From Smittium mucronatum (lineage: Eukaryota; Kickxellomycota; Harpellomycetes; Harpellales; Legeriomycetaceae): a stretch of 21,219 nt of DNA. Positions 12,118 to 19,818 of this stretch are shown here, in pieces. The position numbers were made by a program, and so were the translations under genes. The notes below the pieces were generated by a model. That model searched no databases, was not told the origin of the DNA, and saw only the letters and a list, made by a program, of their open reading frames with translations. The stretch spans positions 12,136 to 33,354 of the forward strand of contig LSSL01001563.1 in NCBI GenBank assembly GCA_001953115.1, written 5' to 3'. Each line of letters starts with the position of its first letter. Position 1 is the stretch's first letter.

Positions 12118-12678
12118 CACTGCTGTAAAAAAAATCCCTTAAAAAGCCAAAAGAATAATATTTTCACGCCAACCCCTTCAGCAATTTTAAAGAATTTGTA
12201 TCAAGTGACCATTGGTTTAAGGGATTACATCCTCTTGGAAACCCCTTCAATACAAGATAGCTCAAGTACTACAGCGATATTGAACAAAGAGAAATACCCA
12301 CTAATTGATTTGAAATTATCACTATTGATTATTATTATTAATTTTTATTTATTATTATTTACATGGATTTTTGTAAAATACTATAACAAAGCTAATTAGA
12401 GCTTTAATAATACAATGGCTACGACTTAAATAAATAGCTGGGATAAAAGATCCCAGTCCAAAGAATATTCTGTCGGTCTACCGGCTGCATGCCTACTAAT
12501 CATTGCTTCAAATTATTATTTTGTTTTTAATATTATTAATGATAAAAATTTAATGGAATTCTTACCATCACAATTCTATCAGATATTTTGTGGATCAATA
12601 ATAGAAATTGGCGTATATATTTTTTTGAAATGGAATATAAGCGCTTCCAGCTTATTTTATAGCTGCATTGATGATTAG
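12118..12678 (+). pseudogene. Broken membrane-protein gene, not identified
   Basis: One reading frame stays protein-like for about 560 bp, interrupted only by TAG at 12397-12399 and TAA at 12427-12429, before TAG at 12676-12678. A soluble stretch (TPTPSAILKNLYQVTIGLRD, then ETPSIQDSSSTTA) is followed by three likely membrane segments. The first is around LSLLIIIINFYLLLFTWIF, the second contains LPAACLLIIASNYYFVF, the third FCGSIIEIGVYIFL. The same frame continues coding-like (GLNSDPPIESNKCKTVATIG) to about 12800. There is no frameshift, so two or three nonsense changes may be enough to explain it, or short introns that I could not define. The paired hydrophobic segments vaguely recall signal-peptidase subunit SPC2, but the likeness is too weak for a name. 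Confidence 0.45.
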
Positions 12679-12755
12679 ATTAACCAATCTAACAAATAAT
12701 TGGATAAGGAAGGGTTAAATAGTGATCCTCCAATAGAATCAAATAAATGCAAGAC

Positions 12756-12773
12756 GGTGGCCACCATTGGTGG
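12756..12773. promoter_or_regulatory. GGTGGC-containing palindrome upstream of RPN10
   Basis: GGTGGCCACC is a perfect 10-bp palindrome, followed by ATTGGTGG so that CCACC-ATT-GGTGG forms a second inverted repeat. It lies about 210 bp before the RPN10 start. GGTGGC is the core of the proteasome-associated control element known from yeast. Whether it acts here is inference, and it also lies in the downstream end of the broken membrane-protein frame. Confidence 0.3.
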
Positions 12774-12978
12774 GCAGGATGATGTAGTGGTAGAGAAGTA
12801 GTTATTGGACGGTGGGGGTTGGAATGGTTGGATCAGAACAGAAGTAAGAGAAACAAAGGCAGCAAATGTTTGAGAAAGCCAAATATAGACTATGGTTTAG
12901 GAAATTTGGTTTAGCATTTAAAAGTTTCTACTGAACGTCCAGACGATTTGAAAATAACGATTACGAATATAAGAAAAA

Positions 12979-14335
12979 ATGGTTTTGGAGGCTACTGTTT
13001 TGTTGTGAGTGTTTAACCAACCCTATAAAAATTTCAAATGATTATGCATGGGATTTAAGCGGCTCTTAAAGATTTGGATGTTAATATTTTAGAATAGATA
13101 ATTCCGAATGGTCACGAAATGGAGATTATGTTCCAAGCAGATTCCAAGCTCAAATAGATGCCATCCACTATCTTTTTAACATGAAAACCTCAAGCAATCC
13201 AGAAAATACAGTTGGCGTTATATCTCACGGAGGAGACAGGTATTAATTACTTTATCACATAATAAGGATACTTTATTTTTAAATCATGCCATTTTTTTAG
13301 TCCTCAAGTTTTAGTATCGTTGACAAATGATTTGGGAGCATTACTTAAAGGAATGCACGAATTAAAGGTGGGGGGAAATAGTCATTTCGAAACAGGCGTT
13401 CAGATTGCTCAGGTATTTCTAGAATTATTTTTTTTATTTTTTTTAAAAAAACAGAGATAAAAGGGAGCTTCTGTATTTTTTATAGTTAATCCTAAAGCAT
13501 CGAGCCAATAAAAATCAAAAACAAAGAATAATGGCGTTTATAGCTAGCCCGGTTGACACAGAAGCAAAGGTTTTGAGCAAATTGGGCAGAAAACTAAAAA
13601 AAAACAATGTCGCCATAGATATAATGTGTCTCGGCGAATCGATTCAGAGCGAGGCCAAACTTTCAGAACTCATTGAAGCAGCAAATACCGGCAATACCTC
13701 GTAACGCTTTTATTAGTTTATTTACATTCCAAACTCTGATCTTTTCAAATATCTTGACCTCCAATGTGTAGTCAGTTGATGTCAATCCAGCCAGAGGCCA
13801 GACTTTTGAGTGAATCCATACGAAGTATCCTGCAGTCTGAATCCGGAGAGAGCGGGAATGGGGGCGATTTCACAGACGATATGGGCTTTGGAGTAGACCC
13901 AAACATCGACCCAGAGCTTGCTATGGCTCTGAAAATGTCTTTGGACGAGGAATTGGCCCGGCAAAAGGCAGCGCAGGAATCAACCCAGGCCGAGACGGGA
14001 GAGGCTTCTGGGTCGCATGCAGTCCATGGGGACGCGATGGAACTCCAGGACGAAGAGGAGCAGATCAGGCGAGCCATCCAGATGTCTCTGGAAATGGACT
14101 CGGCGGCCCAGCCATCCTCCAGCCAGCAGCCCTCCCACCAACAGGTTATTATTTCTATTTGCCATTATTCTTCGTATTCTAACATTGCATTTTTAAACAG
14201 GCTGCCAATGACGAGCTAGTATCTTCTCTTATTGGATCTCTCCCTGGCGTTGACAGCGAGGATCCCAATCTCCAGCAAATGCTAGACCAGTTGAAGAAGA
14301 GCGACAAGAAACCCGATGATGAAAACGCCAATTAG
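12979..14335 (+). CDS. RPN10: 26S proteasome regulatory subunit Rpn10 (ubiquitin receptor)
   Basis: Rpn10/S5a sits in the 19S regulatory particle and binds polyubiquitin on substrates. Exons 12979-13004, 13093-13239, 13301-13412, 13486-13700, 13772-14144 and 14201-14335 join in frame to 335 residues. Introns are 88, 61, 73, 71 and 56 bp; all start GT and end AG. The protein begins MVLEATVLLIDNSEWSRNGD, the hallmark of the Rpn10 VWA domain (about 1-190), with SPQVLVSLTNDLG and ESIQSEAKLSELIEAANTG also typical. Two ubiquitin-interacting motifs follow: DPELAMALKMSLDEELARQ (about 213-231) and EEEQIRRAIQMSLEMD (about 261-276). The tail SLIGSLPGVDSEDPNLQQML is conserved in animals and plants, whose Rpn10 is longer than the yeast form. 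The last intron has an atypical donor (GTTATT) and stays open if retained. Stop is TAG. Confidence 0.96.
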
Positions 14336-14392
14336 CTCTCGCGACTGCCCTATAGTTTTTAATCCATTAATTTTTTAAAGGTTCTTCTGGCC

Positions 14393-14419
14393 AATAAATC
14401 ATTTTTTCTTTCCAATAAA
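14393..14419 (+). terminator. Poly(A) signals after RPN10
   Basis: AATAAA occurs at 14393-14398 and 14414-14419, 58 and 79 bp after the RPN10 stop and before the next gene's start at 14543. The position suits a 3'-end signal. Confidence 0.5.
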
Positions 14420-14542
14420 CCACTGATCAATGGGCTGATGCTTGATTCGGCCTTTGGGCAATGTTGACGTGTTGAGTTTTGCAATTTATTTAAGCTTTTC
14501 CCATTTCACTCAGCTTTAGTATAGCTGTTTATTTTTGCCGCA

Positions 14543-16690
14543 ATGAGTTTGACTGATCCCGTCAAGAAGAGCGCGAATGACACTCTCTCTGAGCCAGCTC
14601 CGAGTCTTAGATCCCCCTGGGCCTTGGAGGCCATGCAGGCTGCTGTAGCCTCAGTACTAATAGAAAACACAAGTTTTGATACCATTCAGAGACAGCCTTT
14701 ATTTACTCTAGCTGAGCTTTCTTCTCGCTATTTAAAACAGCTTTGCTCTTCTTTGAAGCTTAGCTCTGAACAAAACAATAGGCTTCTCTTAGCCCCTGCT
14801 GATTTGTTCGTGTTGTCTGATTTGAATTTAGTGAATTTTTCTAGTTTACAGAGCTGGACTAAAACCATCCTTCCTACTCAATCCGATCCACAAAAAGAGA
14901 ATCTTCGAATACAACTATCCCACATAAATCCCACTGCTTTGACTTCTTATAGCGTATTCTTTCCAACTGATTTACCCTTATTCGAAGATATTGACGATTC
15001 AGAAAATTCAACCGAATATTCGTCCGATTTTTTTCAAGAGCAGTGTGAGGGCATTGAGTTTCTTCAAAGTAAAAACTGGTGGTTTAACAAGCTCAGAAAA
15101 ACTATTATTAAATCCGACACTTCTTTTAACGTCCCAAAGCTGCTAGAAATAGAATTATCCTCAAAAACCACAACAATTCAAGATTTACCAAACTCAATCG
15201 AGCTTAAAGATGATTTTAATTTAGAGAAGGATTTTAATTTAATGGAAAATGCCGTTTTGATACAAAAAGATTCTCTAAAAGATGCAGTTGGGTATGAGGT
15301 ATTGATGGGCCAAAGCGAGGATTTCGAAATTACGTCCAAGAACTCCGATTTAACTACAGAGAATTCTTCTGCTGGGACCAATTTAGTCGAATATTTTTCC
15401 AAGGGGGATATAAAAATGGATATAGAATCAGCAGAAAACAGTGAATCGTTGTCGGATAAGGGGGATGAAGTCATTACCTTAGAGGATATGATGGCTCATC
15501 TTGGTTCGCCAATTGAAACTGAATATGCTCTTACAGAAAAAGATAGCGTTGTCCAAATTGAGGAAAATGTAAAACTAAGTTTTGAAATCCAGTCTTTTGA
15601 GCACTTGAGCACTTCCGATGCTTCTATGAATCTAATAAAAAGTAGTGAAATTTCTTCTGATACGAAGTTAACTGAATCAGATTATCGAATCAACAGTTCT
15701 TGTACTATCGAAAAAAAAATCCATACCATAAAAACTGAAGCTGAGGAATTAAAAAACAAGGATATATATGAAAATACTAAAAATGAAGCTAAAGAAAATA
15801 GGGATATGCACGAAAGCATTAAAAATAAAGTTAAAGAAAATGAAGATATACAAGAAAGCATTAAAAATCAAGCTAAAGAAAATAAGGACAAGCTAGTAGA
15901 ACCAGCTGAGGATAGAGATGAAACCCAGAATTTCATGCATCCGACATGTTCTTTTGAGGAATTAGGAATATCTCTGTTGGATTTGCAATTTGATTCGTAC
16001 CCGAAACGAGTTCAGAATGACAATATCCCTCAGCAAAGCATCTTTGAAGAACACATTCAGGACAGAGATGAAATCTTTGATAGAAAAAGGAAAAGCACAG
16101 ACAGTTCAGCGGAATTTGTAACAAGCAAGCCGGTTAGCATTTCGCATGAAAAATATAGTAAACAGGAAGTAGGGCAGCTTTTGAAAGAACTTGCAATCCA
16201 GTTGTCCCGGCTGGATGAAGCAGTTGAGGATAGAAAAGAGAAATCGGCATTGGGAAGCGAGCTGGACGACAAGATACTAGCCCAGCTGGTAAATGTTACT
16301 CTTGACGATCTCCCTCTGCCACCATCGAGTCTTTATGTGTACAATAAAACACAGAGCTGTAATGTTGTGGACAAAATCAGTGAGTACTGGATTGAGGGAA
16401 CATTCAACCGGTCTCAGTATATGTCGTTGCTTCAGTCAAACGACATTCCGATTGAGGGCACAAAGGAGAGCGACAGCAAGAATGTGGAAACAATAATACC
16501 TCTAGAAGAGCTGAGCCATAAGCTAGTAAGATCGCCATATGCAGGAGGAGTGAGGCAGGATGGGGTTCAGATGCTGTACGAGAGGATTTGTACAAGTATC
16601 GAGTCAATTATAGGAGCATCGAATAACGGCAGCTCGTCTCGAGCAGGCTCGATAGCTAAAACACACTCGGAGATAACATCGTTAAAATAA
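14543..16690 (+). CDS. Probable histone-fold (Bromo_TP-type) protein, SPT7/TAF-like
   Basis: Single-exon protein of 715 residues. Residues about 24-98 (SPWALEAMQAAVASVLIENT, SFDTIQRQPLFTLAELSSRY, then LKQLCSSLKL) resemble the bromodomain-associated histone fold of SPT7/SUPT7L, TAF3 and TAF8, which pairs with TAF partners in SAGA or TFIID. If so it would be a nuclear transcription co-activator subunit. No bromodomain or PHD finger is visible. The middle (about 150-500) is acidic, Ser/Glu-rich and probably disordered, with three 14-residue Lys/Glu repeats at 410-451. A conserved-looking C-terminal part (about 530-680) contains YSKQEVGQLLKELAIQLSRL, then LPLPPSSLYVYNKTQ, which I do not recognise. 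The ATG is the first in frame, 207 bp after RPN10. It ends tail-to-tail with MRT4, 115 bp away. The assignment rests on the fold pattern only. Confidence 0.55.
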   Translation: MSLTDPVKKSANDTLSEPAPSLRSPWALEAMQAAVASVLIENTSFDTIQRQPLFTLAELSSRYLKQLCSSLKLSSEQNNRLLLAPADLFVLSDLNLVNFSSLQSWTKTILPTQSDPQKENLRIQLSHINPTALTSYSVFFPTDLPLFEDIDDSENSTEYSSDFFQEQCEGIEFLQSKNWWFNKLRKTIIKSDTSFNVPKLLEIELSSKTTTIQDLPNSIELKDDFNLEKDFNLMENAVLIQKDSLKDAVGYEVLMGQSEDFEITSKNSDLTTENSSAGTNLVEYFSKGDIKMDIESAENSESLSDKGDEVITLEDMMAHLGSPIETEYALTEKDSVVQIEENVKLSFEIQSFEHLSTSDASMNLIKSSEISSDTKLTESDYRINSSCTIEKKIHTIKTEAEELKNKDIYENTKNEAKENRDMHESIKNKVKENEDIQESIKNQAKENKDKLVEPAEDRDETQNFMHPTCSFEELGISLLDLQFDSYPKRVQNDNIPQQSIFEEHIQDRDEIFDRKRKSTDSSAEFVTSKPVSISHEKYSKQEVGQLLKELAIQLSRLDEAVEDRKEKSALGSELDDKILAQLVNVTLDDLPLPPSSLYVYNKTQSCNVVDKISEYWIEGTFNRSQYMSLLQSNDIPIEGTKESDSKNVETIIPLEELSHKLVRSPYAGGVRQDGVQMLYERICTSIESIIGASNNGSSSRAGSIAKTHSEITSLK
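15770..15895 (+). repeat. Three 42-bp coding tandem repeats
   Basis: Three consecutive 42-bp units (15770-15811, 15812-15853, 15854-15895) encode variants of ESIKNxxKENxDxx, residues 410-451 of the histone-fold protein. A diverged partial unit precedes them (TEAEELKNKDIY). Confidence 0.9.
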
Positions 16691-16700
16691 ATAACGGATT

Positions 16701-16740
16701 GAGAGAAAGAGAGAGAGAAGGTGTGTGTGTGTGTGTGTGT
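16701..16740. repeat. GA-rich stretch followed by (GT)10
   Basis: Simple repeat in the 115-bp gap between the two convergent genes: GAGAGAAAGAGAGAGAGAAG and then ten GT units at 16721-16740. Confidence 0.95.
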
Positions 16741-16779
16741 GGAATTAGATTGTAAATACAATAGATTATGAAATTGAAA

Positions 16780-16797
16780 AATAAAAGATAAAATAAA
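16780..16797 (+). terminator. Poly(A) signals for the histone-fold gene
   Basis: AATAAA at 16780-16785 and again at 16792-16797, 90-107 bp after the stop and just before the convergent MRT4 stop. The transcripts of the two genes probably overlap at their 3' ends. Confidence 0.45.
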
Positions 16798-16805
16798 TGT
16801 ATGGA

Positions 16806-18084
16806 TTATTTTAGAGTTGTGAAGGAGCCATCGTTTTTCCAAGAGCAGAGAAGCTTTACTTTGAAGGTAGCAAGCTTTACGCCAAAAAGCTTTAGGAGCT
16901 GGGCCTGTTTAGGATTAAGGATCTGGCCTTTAGAAACAAGATTGTAGTCATAAGCGCAGTGGATCTTGCCTTTGACGAGTTGGGTGGGGAGGCCGAGACT
17001 CCGGAGCTGGGGCTCCATGTTTGGGGGGAAGTGTTCGGCGCCGTAGAGAGAGTCCTTCTCGTCCTCAGCACCCATATCGACATCATCGTTCAAGACAGAG
17101 GAAACGAAGGAATCGCCACGGAAGAGTTCGCCGGCGGGGACGGTGATGGACACGGTGGAAACAAAACCGGCTTTGGCATAGTCAGACTCGGAGTAGTTTT
17201 TAAAGAAATCGATGGTGTAGCTAGGCTCATCGTTTGAGAACAAGAGACCGACTTCGCCAGTCAGCAGCTAATTATTATTATTATTATTAATTCGAAATCA
17301 TGAATTTTTTTTGGAATTATAAAAGAAAAAATAAATCGGGTTGGTTGCAAATGACAGAGATGGAAGAGAAGTATTTGACGGAAATAACGTATTTATATAG
17401 AAAAATGAAAAGAAATGGCAAGAGCACACACACTGAAGGAGAGGGAGAATGAGGGGAAAATAAAAAAAAAAGTACCTTTGAAACCAAATGAAGATTTTCC
17501 TTATATTCATCGGCCTGATCGGAACCCAAAGCTTTGCTCATAACTTTGTTTCGACCAAAGAAGAACCTTTAATAACGCAAAAATAAAAGCAATGTAGCGA
17601 TTAGAGAAATAAAAAGCGAGAAAATGGACAAGTTTGGCAATGAAAAAAAAAAGGGGAAAAGTAAAATAATAATAATAAAGTACCGGCTGTTGTTGAGCTT
17701 TGAACGGACTTCTTTAAGGTAAGAATTCCTCATATTATTAATGGAATAGACATAAATGTATTCGTAGGCTTCGACGCTTTGCAGAATCTGGGGAAAAAAT
17801 GAAGCAAAAAGAAGAAAAGACATTTATTAAAAAAAAAAAAGAAAAAAAAAGGAATATACAGCGAGATATATAAAAAAGAAAAATTACATCAGCAACAAGC
17901 TTTTCCTTATGCTCCCTCCCTTTGGATTCGGCTTTGGTTAGAGAAACTATTTAGTGCAGAAAATTAACAGCCAAATTAGTAAAACATAAAGCAAATAGGA
18001 TAAACAGTTGGGAAGAGATGGAGGTAAGGAACAGGAATAGGTCATTGTGTAGTTACCTATCTTTTGTCTTTTGGATCTAGGCAT
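16806..18084 (-). CDS. MRT4: Ribosome assembly factor Mrt4 (uL10/P0-like)
   Basis: Mrt4 is a nucleolar paralogue of stalk protein uL10 (P0). It holds the stalk site on pre-60S particles until Yvh1-dependent exchange for P0. Exons on the minus strand are 18057-18084, 17888-17946, 17684-17787, 17476-17566 and 16806-17267; they join in frame to 247 residues (yeast Mrt4 is of similar length). It starts [20 protein letters not shown], the typical Mrt4 N-terminus. It continues with [35 protein letters not shown] and [17 protein letters not shown], an acidic insert at about 153-177, and [18 protein letters not shown] with [20 protein letters not shown] near the end. The P0-type C-terminal acidic tail is absent, as expected for Mrt4. 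Introns are 110, 100, 117 and 208 bp; two donors read GTACTT. The gene is convergent with the histone-fold gene. Confidence 0.95.
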
Positions 18085-18266
18085 TGCGGAATATTTGGGC
18101 TCTATAAGCTAGAAAGTATCTATTATCGCCTCGATTAGAAAAAGACTGTAATTTCAATTCTCTTTTTTTTATTTTTTCGTTTTTTTGAAAATTCATTCAA
18201 TTGAAAATTTTTTTTTTTTTTTACGATTTGGAAAATTTAGCAAAACCCAAAAGGTTAAAGAACGTT

Positions 18267-18629
18267 ATTGGCTAACAGAGATGGGTCTGTAAAGCATTGG
18301 TTGGAAGCACTGAACTCTATTGGTAATTGGCTTAATGTGTTTTGCACCGCATCGTTATTAAGCCAGATTCAGTTTGGAATTGGATTGGCTGAGGTGCATA
18401 AATAGCAGGTATTTCAGAGCTGTCTATCCGTCTAATGTATTGGGCAATAAGACAAAGTATGTCCATACAATATCAAAAAACAGTTTATTATTGGATGGAT
18501 CAGCTATAAAAACATTTATTAGTGAATAATATTTCTCTATGGGATAATGACCAATAGAAGAATTAATATCTATGATTATTGGACGTGGGTATTTATTTTG
18601 AATATCTTTATAATGCTAATGTAGCCAAT
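18267..18629 (-). promoter_or_regulatory. CCAAT-box cluster upstream of MRT4
   Basis: Nine ATTGG (CCAAT on the MRT4 strand) at 18267, 18296, 18319, 18326, 18379, 18384, 18439, 18490 and 18578, plus two CCAAT on the plus strand at 18551 and 18625, lie within 363 bp. The nearest is about 180 bp from the MRT4 start. CCAAT is bound by the HAP/NF-Y complex. The excess is visible directly; function and target gene are inferred. Confidence 0.5.
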
Positions 18630-18815
18630 GGAAAATTGAATAGGCAGGCATAGTTTTTAAGCATAAAAGATCACAAGAAATTCAGCTGAATATTTACTTT
18701 ACAAAAATTTCCGATAAAAGTTTTGGCCAAAAACTTTTCACAAACAGAAAAACAAATCAGTGATAAATAAAAAGACCAAAAATCAGAAAGAAAAAAAAAA
18801 GCTGCAAACAAATTG

Positions 18816-18861
18816 TTTTGGGCTACAAAAAGATAGAGTTTTGGGCTACAAAAAGATAAAG
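18816..18861. repeat. Two tandem copies of a 23-bp unit
   Basis: TTTTGGGCTACAAAAAGATA plus A/GAG-type ending occurs at 18816-18838 and 18839-18861, differing at one base; a further TTTTGG starts a third unit. Confidence 0.93.
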
Positions 18862-19360
18862 TTTTGGCAATACTTGTTCAACTCTTTGCTGCATTTGAAT
18901 CTAGTTCCTGGCAACAAAGTTCCGCTGCCTCTGTAGTTTGGGTTTCTGCAACTGTTTCTTTTAGAGCTATTGTTTTTCGGCAGCAGCTAATTGCGACTAT
19001 CCGCGATTGGAAGAGAGGCGTTTATGATTCCAGGCTACAAATAACTGTTGGACGAATCCCCTGGCGTCTTGCATTGACCCTCTAAATTTATTTCACTATA
19101 TTTTCAGGGCTAAAAGGTCTCATAAATTGATTTGGCAGAAATAATTGTTTGCTATTTATTTGCTAATAATAGGCGCAAATGCTAGATCATTGTTTCTGTA
19201 GCTAATAATATCAAAGAATAGCTAATAGAGGTTTGTTAGTGGCCGTTTGGATATTTTAGCCCGCTAATTGGATGAAGCTGGGTCTATAGAGTCTATAAAG
19301 AATTTGTCTGATTAATTCTTTGCGTCTATAAGAAATTCGTTTATAGTTTTTGCAAAAACT

Positions 19361-19454
19361 CTATAGAGTAGTTGGAATAATCCTATAGAGTTTCTATAGA
19401 GTAGTTAGAATAATCCTACTGAGTTTCTATAGAGCAGTTAGAATAATCCTATTG
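19361..19454. repeat. Three tandem copies of a 33-bp unit
   Basis: Units at 19361-19393, 19394-19426 and 19427-19454 (the last incomplete) share CTATAGAGTAGTTAGAATAA then TCCTA..GAGTTT with a few substitutions. Related pieces (TCTATAGAGTCTATAAAG, CGTCTATAAGAAATTCGTTT) occur at about 19283-19345. The array is about 360 bp before the receptor start. Confidence 0.92.
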
Positions 19455-19818
19455 TATTATTCCTCATATTTGAAAAAAGGAGAGATTTCGGCACAAAGAC
19501 TATTTATTCGGTTTGTTGCAAAGACTTTGTATTATTTTAGCCGATTCCTTTTTAGGCTTGCGGTATGAGTGTACGTGCTTCTGTTTTTTGTTTTTTGCCG
19601 AAAGACCAAACAAACTGGGCACTTTATCCTGTCTACGTTCAGTCAAGGCCCCAAGATGCTGGTAATAATGACGCGTGCAGATATTTAAATGGGCGTTCTT
19701 GGTTAGTTATTGTGGTGGAATGCGTATATAAACTTGCCTTTGGGATCGAGACAGTCTAAACCATGTATAAAATCTAAACTAATTCTTTGTTCTACATTAT
19801 CTTCTCTCTGGTTGAATA

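Larger units (their letters stand above)
18085..19818. other. Intergenic region between MRT4 and the receptor gene
   Basis: About 1.7 kb separating divergent genes. It contains the CCAAT cluster, a duplicated 23-bp block and three 33-bp repeats. Small frames at 18864-19085 (begins TTG) and 19565-19759 (ATG, 64 codons) show no known motif. The second could be an upstream frame in the receptor's leader or an unrecognised exon. TATA-like stretches occur at about 19725 and 19765. Confidence 0.6.

Noticed and set aside
13772..14165. Overlapping minus-strand and alternate-frame open frames in RPN10 exon 5
   Set aside because: They are shadows of the GC-richer exon; the plus-strand frame carries both ubiquitin-interacting motifs.
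16959..17237. Plus-strand 92-codon frame over MRT4
   Set aside because: Antisense shadow of MRT4 exon 5.
18864..19085. 73-codon plus frame as a small gene
   Set aside because: It begins with TTG, has no motif, and adjoins simple repeats.
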